The notes below the pieces were generated by a model, which was given only the letters and a program-made list of their open reading frames with translations, searched no databases and was not told the origin of the DNA. A DNA stretch of 31,457 nt from a virus. Position 1 is the stretch's first letter, and each line of letters begins with the position of its first letter. The translations under genes and the position numbers were made by a program. Positions 1 through 6,436 of the stretch are shown one piece after another. The DNA lies in the IMG/VR virus record IMGVR_UViG_3300006921_000075, positions 1-31,457 of that record. The stretch is one strand, 5' to 3'.

Positions 1-786
1 ACAGAGTTACCTAGAATCCACAAAGAATTACCAAACGGAGATGCTTTCTATCTAATTTGGAATAACACAACACCGACTTTCCCAAGCGGTGATGCTAACT
101 TCAAGTATGGAGCACCACGCCCTATGTCTGAGAAAGAAAGAACATCATCCTTCTTAGGTCGAAAGGTTGGTACTAACGATGAACCTTCACTTATTAGTGT
201 ACGGTCAAGCGGTAAAATGGCTGATACTCAGTACGCTAGTTTTCTACCCGGTTCGATAGGATTGAGACCAGGTAGGGATGGTAAAGTTGCTTATGCTAAA
301 GAATTAAGCGACCTTGTACCTAATGAAGAAGTGGCGGGAATATTCTCAGCACCACCTATGACTATGACAGAATCTGGTCCAGCAGGTATCGTGCCGGATA
401 TGCTAAACGGTCTATACCCTAACGGCGGATTACTACCTTCTTTCGCAACACTAGAACAATATCATACAGACCACAAAGACGATAAAGATTGGTGGGACCA
501 ATGGGTCGGTTGCGTTGGTGAAGTTGTTCATATAGACCCAAGAGAACGTGGTGGATATATTGTAACACTAGGAGACTTAGATATTACATCAACTGCTCCG
601 GGAATTGATTTAGTCATACCAAAGGCACATGAGCACTTACTAACCTTCGGGATTGGTTCGCAGGTTCTAGTGGTCGGGCAGACATACAAATCTAGAGATG
701 ACGAAATGAGATTTACAACACATGGTTGGTGGTGCGTCGATTCTATCGAAGCAGTATCAGTCGATGCTGAATCATGGGAGGATTAA
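1..786 (+). CDS. Putative OB-fold ssDNA-binding (RPA-like) protein, C-terminal part
   Basis: The reading frame is open from the first base of the window, so this is the C-terminal 261 residues of a longer protein; the first in-frame ATG at 124 is probably internal. The last ~95 residues (WVGCVGEVVHID..., ...GSQVLVVGQTYKS...) alternate short beta strands with a glycine turn, as in an OB fold of the RPA/SSB type. The gene lies directly upstream of a RecA-fold recombinase and a sliding clamp, which fits a single-stranded DNA-binding role in replication or recombination. The N-terminal visible half is rich in Gly/Pro/Ser and unrecognised. The OB fold is a judgement from pattern only. Its stop codon lies just before the next gene's start, with that gene's Shine-Dalgarno inside this gene. 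Confidence 0.5.
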   Translation, partial: TELPRIHKELPNGDAFYLIWNNTTPTFPSGDANFKYGAPRPMSEKERTSSFLGRKVGTNDEPSLISVRSSGKMADTQYASFLPGSIGLRPGRDGKVAYAKELSDLVPNEEVAGIFSAPPMTMTESGPAGIVPDMLNGLYPNGGLLPSFATLEQYHTDHKDDKDWWDQWVGCVGEVVHIDPRERGGYIVTLGDLDITSTAPGIDLVIPKAHEHLLTFGIGSQVLVVGQTYKSRDDEMRFTTHGWWCVDSIEAVSVDAESWED

Positions 787-788
787 GC

Positions 789-1739
789 ATGGCTTGGGCT
801 CAACCTGCGGCAAAGGGGGTGAAAGCCTCCGCCGCTCCTTCCTATACTGTTGACCATTATAGGGAATTATTCAACAAGAATGCTGAGCGTAAGTTATTAT
901 CCACGCCTATACGCATGGCTTTGGTCGGTAAAGAAAACACCGCTAAGACTGGTCTTGCATTATCACTAGCGAGAACACCAAAGGAAATTAAGGATGGTAA
1001 AAAGGTCATTATATTTGACTTCGATAATTCAGCCGAAGCAACGGTCAGATTCGTTTGTCCTGATGACCCTAACGTAATTGTTCTTAAACTATTTGATGAG
1101 ACAGATGACTCTATATTTGAAGAAGATGGAGTAACAGTATCGTGGCATGGTTTAGTAAAAAAGGTCAAAGCATTCGTTACAATCGCTGGAGACTTATGCG
1201 AAGATGGTGAAGTCGCCGCAGTTATTTGTGATGGTGGCTCAACATATCTTAAGTGGTGCGAGTTTAGTATGCGTGAATCATTACTTGCTAAAGGAGTAAT
1301 TGATGATGAAGGAGATTCATTCAACCAAAAAGAATGGCGTGAGCGTAATCAAACATATCGAGATACACTATACCGTATTCAAGCACTTCCGGTCGATAGA
1401 GTATTCTTTACCTTCCATCTGAAAGACCATAGACAATATCTAGGTGATGGTGGAGGCAAAAAAGTTCTCATGAAAGTTGGTGAAAAACCGGATTGGGTAG
1501 ATGGTACACAACGAAACATGAGCCAGCAGATATTCTTAGCGAGATACACACAAAAAGGTGATGAGGCCGCAGGTGTCAAAGCAGATAAAACTCTTAAAGC
1601 AGGTGAGTTTGTTGTCCGTGCTGTCATAGAGGAAATGAAAGGGACAGGCAGCGAGTTTGTTGGTACTTCACATGACGTATTGAAAATTAAAGATAACAAA
1701 GTAACATGGAACGGTCTACCGGACATGGGGTTGATATAA
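789..1739 (+). CDS. RecA-fold ATPase, Sak4/RadA-like (AAA_24 type)
   Basis: 316-residue P-loop ATPase, probably a single-strand annealing or strand-exchange protein of the Sak4 kind, or a minimal RadA. Walker A is at residues 47-54 (GKENTAKT), with Ala where the usual Gly precedes Lys-Thr. A following strand KKVIIFDFDNSAE resembles the Asp-rich strand of phage AAA_24 proteins, and Walker B is VAAVICDGG around D148. A strand RVFFTFHLKDH follows, as in RecA-fold sensors. I chose ATG 789 because GGGAGG at 776-781 sits 7 nt before it; ATG 774 in the same frame overlaps that ribosome site. Its neighbours, an OB-fold protein and the sliding clamp, support a recombination/replication role. The superfamily call is firm; the choice between Sak4 and RadA is not. 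Confidence 0.75.
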   Translation: MAWAQPAAKGVKASAAPSYTVDHYRELFNKNAERKLLSTPIRMALVGKENTAKTGLALSLARTPKEIKDGKKVIIFDFDNSAEATVRFVCPDDPNVIVLKLFDETDDSIFEEDGVTVSWHGLVKKVKAFVTIAGDLCEDGEVAAVICDGGSTYLKWCEFSMRESLLAKGVIDDEGDSFNQKEWRERNQTYRDTLYRIQALPVDRVFFTFHLKDHRQYLGDGGGKKVLMKVGEKPDWVDGTQRNMSQQIFLARYTQKGDEAAGVKADKTLKAGEFVVRAVIEEMKGTGSEFVGTSHDVLKIKDNKVTWNGLPDMGLI

Positions 1740-1897
1740 TGTCCGATAAAATGAATCAAGTCGCTAGTGACATAGACAGAATGTTTTTAGAGATAAGACA
1801 ACTACAAGATGAGATGTATCAACTAAGAAGTTCAATATCAATCATAGCAGAAAGATTGGCTAAGGAAAGTGACGAACCTCTGTCAAAATGGACATAA
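1739..1897 (+). CDS. Small coiled-coil protein, function unknown
   Basis: 52-residue acidic protein with a heptad-like pattern (MFLEIRQLQDEMYQLRSSIS), predicted to be almost entirely helical and coiled-coil. Its ATG shares the last base of the stop codon of the ATPase gene (TAATG), so translation is coupled. The frame also has a start at 1706, but that lies inside the ATPase gene and is less likely. It ends just before a TATA box for the clamp gene, so it closes the first transcription unit. No family is recognised. Confidence 0.6.
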   Translation: MSDKMNQVASDIDRMFLEIRQLQDEMYQLRSSISIIAERLAKESDEPLSKWT

Positions 1898-1900
1898 TCT

Positions 1901-1906
1901 TTATAA
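1901..1906 (+). promoter_or_regulatory. TATA box for the sliding clamp gene
   Basis: TTATAA inside TCTTTATAAGT, in the short gap between genes. Its centre is 26.5 nt before ATG 1930, which would place the transcript start at or next to the start codon (leaderless). An AGGTGG ribosome site at 1916-1921 also precedes the ATG, so read-through transcripts from upstream could be translated too. Confidence 0.6.
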
Positions 1907-1929
1907 GTGGTAACTAGGTGGATTCAAAT

Positions 1930-2751
1930 ATGTTAGTCAAGACGGGAAACCTCAAGAGATTATTAGAAGTAACAGCAAGAAAACAATTTGTGAATGCAAA
2001 ACCTCAACAGCAGGTTATAGGCTGTGTCATTAGACCCAACGGGGATAGTGCGAACACCACAAGTCTAGTTAGAGATGGCAAGACGAGTCTTGGTAAGTTT
2101 TCAATCCCCTGTTCATGGTCAGAAAATGAAGATGCAATAGTCATCCCCGACATTGATAGAACACTAGGAGTTCTTTCAGCACATAGCGGAGATGTAACCC
2201 TAACACAATTAGGTGGTTCATTAAAGATTAAGAGCAGCGGTAAGCAAACGACATTAGTTGCAGAGCCGGGTAGTCTAGCGTTCCCACACAGTCAAGAAAC
2301 AATTGCACAGTGGGAAGAGAAGTCTGTAAGTATGTCTAATCAGATTGACCCTGCTGCGGGATGCTATATTATGCGTGATGGCTCAAAAAGAAATGCTATG
2401 CACATGGTTGAGACTTCATCTAACCTTCTTCACGAGGCTTTAAGATGTGATAACATGAACGGTCAAAAACTTAACCAATATACCTTTCAGCACGACGGCA
2501 AAGACACATTATTCGTTCTAACCGGTAGCGATTTGAAAGGGCAGACTGAGACAATACTTAATGATGATACACCTTTCCAAGAGGATTTTACAACAACCTT
2601 TGAAGGTGGATTAGAGCAAATGCTATCTAACTATGATGGTATGGTCAATCTATACTTCATAGACTTCCGACCAGAAGGACAGGGTATCAGACTATTACTT
2701 GTATTCGACAATGGTGATTGGGTATTCCAAGCAGCAGTTATTAAGAGGTGA
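1930..2751 (+). CDS. Sliding clamp (PCNA-like)
   Basis: 273 residues, close to the usual length of a PCNA/gp45 subunit. The pattern VTLTQLGGSLKIKSSGK followed by TLVAEP matches the beta-strand pair near the end of the first clamp domain. The C-terminal part (VNLYFIDF, IRLLLVFDNGDWVFQAAV) looks like the last strands of the second clamp domain. A clamp would encircle DNA and hold PolB and other enzymes. I chose ATG 1930 rather than the in-frame GTG at 1918, because both the TATA spacing and the AGGTGG site fit ATG 1930. The sequence is divergent and no interdomain loop could be placed with confidence. The position next to a recombinase, in a genome with PolB, supports the call. A structure prediction should show two matching half-domains. 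Confidence 0.6.
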   Translation: MLVKTGNLKRLLEVTARKQFVNAKPQQQVIGCVIRPNGDSANTTSLVRDGKTSLGKFSIPCSWSENEDAIVIPDIDRTLGVLSAHSGDVTLTQLGGSLKIKSSGKQTTLVAEPGSLAFPHSQETIAQWEEKSVSMSNQIDPAAGCYIMRDGSKRNAMHMVETSSNLLHEALRCDNMNGQKLNQYTFQHDGKDTLFVLTGSDLKGQTETILNDDTPFQEDFTTTFEGGLEQMLSNYDGMVNLYFIDFRPEGQGIRLLLVFDNGDWVFQAAVIKR

Positions 2752-2757
2752 TTCCCA

Positions 2758-3258
2758 ATGATGGAATTACACGAAGTCAAATACTATACAGGCGACCCCT
2801 GTTATGTTATAGAAGATAATAGATGGAATGAGTTTTGTGAATTACTTTGGGCTGAGCAAAACGAAGATTACGAAGCAGAATTAGATTGGACTATGAATGA
2901 AGGAACTCTTTCAGAGGAGACATACAAAATAGAAGTCTATCCTTCTCCGGGAGGAGATGGCTGTTGGTATTTTAGTGGTGGTGAAATGGGAGTTGATGCA
3001 GGTTTATTGGCTATCGTTCCTATCGAGTGTTGCCATGAAAACCCTACCGGTATGGGTATATTACATAAGTCAAAACCTACGATATCAGTAGACCACCACG
3101 AAGGTAAAGTAACGCTTAACGGAGAACTAGATTCTTCATGGATGATTTGTAATTGTGGTTCAGAAACTAGAGCAAATGATACTTGGGATTGTGAACACTG
3201 TTATGAACCGCAGTGCGACGATTGTGCGGGCAACTGCTGTGACGAAGGAGGTTTTTAG
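2758..3258 (+). CDS. Unknown protein with GDPCYV motif and C-terminal Cys cluster
   Basis: 166 residues. The N-terminal ~100 residues carry YTGDPCYVI...W..FCELLW and a later GDGCWYFSGG...VDAGLLAIVP. I recognise this as a small beta-rich domain common in phage and virus hypothetical proteins, of unknown role. The last ~40 residues hold many Cys (ICNCG, CEHC, CDDC, NCCD) and probably bind zinc. ATG 2758 and ATG 2761 are both possible; GAGGTGAT at 2745-2752 favours 2758. The gene follows the clamp by 6 nt and belongs to the same transcript. I can give no function. Confidence 0.6.
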   Translation: MMELHEVKYYTGDPCYVIEDNRWNEFCELLWAEQNEDYEAELDWTMNEGTLSEETYKIEVYPSPGGDGCWYFSGGEMGVDAGLLAIVPIECCHENPTGMGILHKSKPTISVDHHEGKVTLNGELDSSWMICNCGSETRANDTWDCEHCYEPQCDDCAGNCCDEGGF

Positions 3259-3259
3259 G

Positions 3260-3457
3260 ATGAAAACAATAATATCCGTATCGACTTCAACAGGTATAAC
3301 TTGGATGGATATAAGAGATATATCATCAATAACAGAACCCTACGATAATGAACCTTTCTTAATCCACATGGCCTCTGGTACTATATTTGAATCAGGAGAT
3401 ATATTGCCTCTATTCGAGGCTTGGAAAAAATATAATGATGGAGATGAAGAAGAATGA
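3260..3457 (+). CDS. Small hypothetical protein
   Basis: 65 residues beginning MKTIISVSTSTGITW and ending in an acidic tail (NDGDEEE). The start is fixed by GGAGG at 3247-3251, 8 nt upstream; the longer frame from 3155 would run inside the previous gene. It overlaps the methyltransferase start by ATGA, so the two are probably translated together. No recognised domain. The alternating hydrophobic strands followed by a helix (ILPLFEAWKKY) suggest a small alpha/beta fold. Confidence 0.6.
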   Translation: MKTIISVSTSTGITWMDIRDISSITEPYDNEPFLIHMASGTIFESGDILPLFEAWKKYNDGDEEE

Positions 3458-4632
3458 GTTTAGAAAGACATATAATAAGAACACCACTAAAAAAGAGATA
3501 TGGCGCACCGCCTTTCAGCATACTAGATGCTCGTCAAGGTTATTGGCAAGACAGAAAGCGTTGGTGGACTCGTAAAGGTATTCGTTCAGAATTAGGTAGG
3601 GGTGAAGCACTTATCGCTATGTCAAAGTCGAACATGAAGTATATGTTTGGTAAAAAGGAATATGATTTCGACCAATTACAAAAAGAAGGCTTTCTTCTAA
3701 CAGATGAAGAAGTATCGGTCGGTGGAGATTCAAAAGGTAATGCTAAGACATTCGCTATTGGAGACAAAGCAACGTGGAATGAAACTAAGAAAGATACTAG
3801 AGCAATTCCGGGAGGAGGCACAGGTAAAAATAGTGCATGGCTTCATAAGAATGAGGATGGTACAACAAGTGCCGCCCTAAAAGAAGGTGATGCTTTCCAA
3901 AATAGAGCAACAGGTACTTCTATATTCGACCCAGTGCTAACAGAGTTAATGTATAATTGGTTCTGCCCCGAAGGTGGTAGCATTCTTGACCCTTTCTGTG
4001 GTGGTTCTGTAAGAGGAATTGTTGCAGCACATGGTAATCATCAGTATGCGGGTATGGAATTACGTTCCGACCAAGTACAAGCAAATAGGATTCAAGGATT
4101 AGAGATTCTAGGTAATACAGATTTACCTATGCCTAATTGGGTTGTTGGAGACGCACTAGACATACAGGATAAGATAGGTGGTCAATGGGATATGGTATTT
4201 TCATGCCCGCCCTATGGTGACCTTGAAGTCTATTCAGAAGATGATAGGGATTTATCCACTATGGAACACCACGAGTTTTTAGATTCGTATAGAAATATTA
4301 TTCAGCGTTCTGTTGATATGCTCAAGCCTAATAGATTTGCTGTGTTCGTTGTTGGAGACTTTAGAAATGAAAAAGGATTCTATCGTAACTTCGTTAGCGA
4401 CACTATTGACGCATTTCAATCAGCAGGTGCTACCTTATACAATGAATGTATTTTAATTACAGTTGCAGGTAGCCTTCCTATAAGAGTCCATAAGCAGTTT
4501 GCTAACAATAGAAAGTTAGGTAAAACTCATCAGAATGTTTTAATCTTCTTCAAGGGTGACCCAAAGACTATACAGGATGAGTTTCATTACTTAGATGTTG
4601 AAGATAAGACTGAGGATGTTGAATGGCTTTAG
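3454..4632 (+). CDS. DNA methyltransferase (N4-cytosine/N6-adenine type)
   Basis: 392 residues. The SAM-binding motif I is LDPFCGGS at about residues 178-185, preceded by the helix TELMYNWF typical of the N4/N6 methyltransferase family. The catalytic motif IV is SCPPYGD at 250-256. Motif I comes before motif IV, so the order is not the beta class order. The Cys before PPY, instead of Asp or Ser, is unusual for textbook enzymes but I recall it from phage-encoded relatives. The N-terminal ~45 residues (PPFSILDARQGYWQDRKRWW) form a conserved block often fused to such phage enzymes. It probably methylates viral DNA, for protection or as a first step of modification. It overlaps both neighbours. 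The protein ends in Glu-Trp-Leu, as do the next protein and PolB. Confidence 0.85.
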   Translation: MSLERHIIRTPLKKRYGAPPFSILDARQGYWQDRKRWWTRKGIRSELGRGEALIAMSKSNMKYMFGKKEYDFDQLQKEGFLLTDEEVSVGGDSKGNAKTFAIGDKATWNETKKDTRAIPGGGTGKNSAWLHKNEDGTTSAALKEGDAFQNRATGTSIFDPVLTELMYNWFCPEGGSILDPFCGGSVRGIVAAHGNHQYAGMELRSDQVQANRIQGLEILGNTDLPMPNWVVGDALDIQDKIGGQWDMVFSCPPYGDLEVYSEDDRDLSTMEHHEFLDSYRNIIQRSVDMLKPNRFAVFVVGDFRNEKGFYRNFVSDTIDAFQSAGATLYNECILITVAGSLPIRVHKQFANNRKLGKTHQNVLIFFKGDPKTIQDEFHYLDVEDKTEDVEWL

Positions 4633-5558
4633 ACTTAAGCGAGTTTAAGCCACTAACATTAGAAAACTATACCGAGTTTCGTGAAGCACTTTCTTCTATG
4701 TCTTGTGGTAGGTTAATTAGGTACTATGAATCTCCCCTTAGATTGATGCACCAACCTCATGTATTCAAGTTAGGATATATTGATGATGAATTAGTCGTTC
4801 TGAAAGACAGACAAATTATGGGTACTCAAGTATTGTATGCTATCCTACCATCAAGTGATGATATGGTGAATAAATTAAACGATGCAGGTATTCCTAGCCT
4901 AGTAAATGAGTCCGGTATGCAAGAATGTGTGCTTGATAATGAAGAATACATATACAAACTTAGTGCATTCAGCGATAGATACGGGGTGAACAAGAACCAA
5001 TTAAGAAGGCCATGTAACAAGGCTGAGTCGCTTAACGACTCAGATACAATAGATATACAGGTTCATTGGGGCAACGTACCATACAAAACGCTTGAATCAT
5101 GTAATGCTTTGACCGGCAGATGGTTAGGACAAAGGGATAAAAAAGCATGGAAGCCTAACTTCTTTATTGACTCGTTCAATGCTTATTCACAATTAGAAGA
5201 TGCACTTCTTCTGACCATTATGGAAGGGGATAGATGTATAGGGTATCATCTTTCACATAGGACTGACAACGGTCTAATATATGATACGGCCTGTAAAGAC
5301 TACGATAATAAGTTAATAAAGAATATGACACCTGTTCTCCTCCACTATGCTTCAAAGGCATGGGAAGAGAAATTAGGGTTGGATAGTGCTTATGTAAATA
5401 GAGGTGCAGCAGTTAGAGGTGCTTCTAGTAAGATAGCAAAGCAGAAACTAAGACCGGCTATCGTAAATAAGATATACAAAACCGTACCTAGTATAAAGAT
5501 AACGAAAGAATTGAAGGCCTCTTACTTTGAAAAAAGAAACTATACAGAGTGGTTGTAA
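4623..5558 (+). CDS. Putative GNAT-fold acyltransferase (DUF2156-like)
   Basis: 311 residues. A region near residues 106-130 (EEYIYKLSAFSDRYGVNKNQLRR) resembles the block in DUF2156/LPG synthase C-terminal-like GNAT proteins where a substrate-binding Tyr/Arg segment lies. The C-terminal half (DALLLTIMEGDRCIGYHLSH, then NRGAAVRGASSKIAKQKLRP at about 259-278) matches the strands and the Asn-x-Gly...Lys-x-x-x-x-Pro ending of the same family. It would transfer an acyl or aminoacyl group to an unknown acceptor. The ATG lies inside the Glu-Trp codons of the methyltransferase's end, so the two are tightly coupled and may work together, perhaps on modified bases. The protein ends in Thr-Glu-Trp-Leu. 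Family assignment is moderate and the substrate is unknown. Confidence 0.5.
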   Translation: MALDLSEFKPLTLENYTEFREALSSMSCGRLIRYYESPLRLMHQPHVFKLGYIDDELVVLKDRQIMGTQVLYAILPSSDDMVNKLNDAGIPSLVNESGMQECVLDNEEYIYKLSAFSDRYGVNKNQLRRPCNKAESLNDSDTIDIQVHWGNVPYKTLESCNALTGRWLGQRDKKAWKPNFFIDSFNAYSQLEDALLLTIMEGDRCIGYHLSHRTDNGLIYDTACKDYDNKLIKNMTPVLLHYASKAWEEKLGLDSAYVNRGAAVRGASSKIAKQKLRPAIVNKIYKTVPSIKITKELKASYFEKRNYTEWL

Positions 5559-5566
5559 TCCAAAGA

Positions 5567-5573
5567 TTTATAA
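5567..5573 (+). promoter_or_regulatory. TATA box upstream of the HTH gene
   Basis: TTTATAA preceded by a purine-rich AAAGA stretch, in the 68-nt gap between the GNAT-like gene and the HTH gene. The expected transcript start is near 5596, leaving a leader of about 30 nt, unlike the leaderless genes in this window. The leader contains a small GCC-CATA-GGC inverted repeat at 5602-5611 that could be a control site. The TATA call is reasonable; the hairpin is weak. Confidence 0.5.
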
Positions 5574-5626
5574 CCCCATGCCTCTTCCGTAATAGTAGAA
5601 AGCCCATAGGCGGGAAGCCAAAATAA

Positions 5627-5926
5627 ATGACAGAAACAGAATATGCAATAGTAATAGATGAAGAACAAGATGGAATACAAGAAATAATACCCTGTAAAGC
5701 GAATGTAAGATTCGTTAAAGATGGAGTATGGTATCTCCTAAGCACAGGTACAGCAGATACCTCTAAACCATATAGACAAGAATCATGGTTAAGAGAAGAA
5801 TATATCAACAAAGGACAAACCCTTCAACAGATTGGGAATAGATGTGGTGTAAGTCCTATGACCATAAACCAGTGGATTGTAAAGCATGGTATCGAAAGCA
5901 GACCAAGAGGAAGGAGACAAGAATGA
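5627..5926 (+). CDS. Small helix-turn-helix DNA-binding protein
   Basis: 99 residues. The C-terminal part (REEYINKGQTLQQIGNRCG, then VSPMTINQWIVKHGIESR) is a typical homeodomain-like helix-turn-helix of the resolvase/transposase regulator kind, with the recognition helix near residues 77-88 and a basic tail RPRGRRQE. The N-terminal ~50 residues look like a short beta hairpin domain (VRFVKDGVWYLLST). An in-frame stop lies directly before the ATG, so the start is clear. It has its own TATA box with a leader, and sits before the deoxyribosyltransferase-like gene and PolB. It may regulate this unit or mark specific DNA sites. The target is unknown. Confidence 0.7.
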   Translation: MTETEYAIVIDEEQDGIQEIIPCKANVRFVKDGVWYLLSTGTADTSKPYRQESWLREEYINKGQTLQQIGNRCGVSPMTINQWIVKHGIESRPRGRRQE

Positions 5927-6414
5927 GTGTATCATTCTATTTGTGCGGACCAATTCTCGAAGGTGATGAGCGTTGGCGTTCAATAGGGTGGCGTGAAGTA
6001 GCATATAATATATTGACCGAAAAAGGATTTACAGTATTCAATCCTATGGTTAGTGCTAAAGCAGGTGATGTTCATTATGATGAGACATTCAAAGAATTAA
6101 TAGTCCCTAGAGATAAATTAATGATAGACCGAAGTGATATTATTATAGTCAATTATGTTCCTAAAGAATTAAGCATAGGTACTTGTATGGAGATTATGTA
6201 TGCACACATGACCGGCAAGAAGGTTATATGGTTTGCGGAGGACCAAGAACTCTGTTTAGACTTAGAAGATAATCCTTGGGTCATAGCACATAATGATTGG
6301 GAGTTTGTTAGACCATTTAGTGCAGAAGTTATGGATGATATAGCGGAATGGTTTAATTGTTTCAAACCACATAACCCACTAACTATAAGCCGTGATGGAT
6401 GGCAAGTATTATAA
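5923..6414 (+). CDS. Nucleoside 2-deoxyribosyltransferase-like protein (DUF4406 type)
   Basis: 163 residues. FYLCGPI at residues 5-11 is the N-terminal glycine-containing strand of the nucleoside 2-deoxyribosyltransferase family. MIDRSDIIIVNY at 67-78 is the central strand, and SIGTCMEIMYAH holds the likely catalytic Glu at residue 90. Family members exchange or cleave the base of (deoxy)nucleosides or nucleotides, including hydrolases that clear or make modified dNMPs. In a virus it could salvage nucleotides or tune the pool for a modified base. The start is ATG 5923, which overlaps the HTH stop as ATGA; a longer frame from 5842 lies inside the HTH gene. The methyltransferase and GNAT-like genes nearby make a DNA modification role attractive but unproven. 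Confidence 0.7.
   Translation: MSVSFYLCGPILEGDERWRSIGWREVAYNILTEKGFTVFNPMVSAKAGDVHYDETFKELIVPRDKLMIDRSDIIIVNYVPKELSIGTCMEIMYAHMTGKKVIWFAEDQELCLDLEDNPWVIAHNDWEFVRPFSAEVMDDIAEWFNCFKPHNPLTISRDGWQVL
6407..6414 (+). promoter_or_regulatory. TATA box for the DNA polymerase gene
   Basis: TATTATAA, overlapping the stop codon of the previous gene. The TTATAA centre (6411.5) is 25.5 nt before the PolB ATG at 6437, so the transcript would begin on the start codon. No good Shine-Dalgarno precedes that ATG, which agrees with leaderless translation. Confidence 0.6.
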
Positions 6415-6436
6415 CTAAGCGATATAACGGAACACT

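Noticed and set aside
124-126. ATG 124 as the true start of the first gene
   Set aside because: The same frame is open from base 1 with protein-like sequence and no ribosome site precedes 124, so the gene very likely begins outside the window.
857-1759. Minus-strand open frames across the ATPase gene
   Set aside because: They lie fully antisense to a gene with clear motifs, have no ribosome site or promoter, and encode low-complexity Ser/Thr/Leu sequence typical of antisense frames.
4615-4632. Frameshift fusion of methyltransferase and GNAT-like protein
   Set aside because: The 10-nt overlap holds no slippery heptamer that I can see, and the methyltransferase ends in the same EWL tail as two other proteins, which argues for a real stop there.
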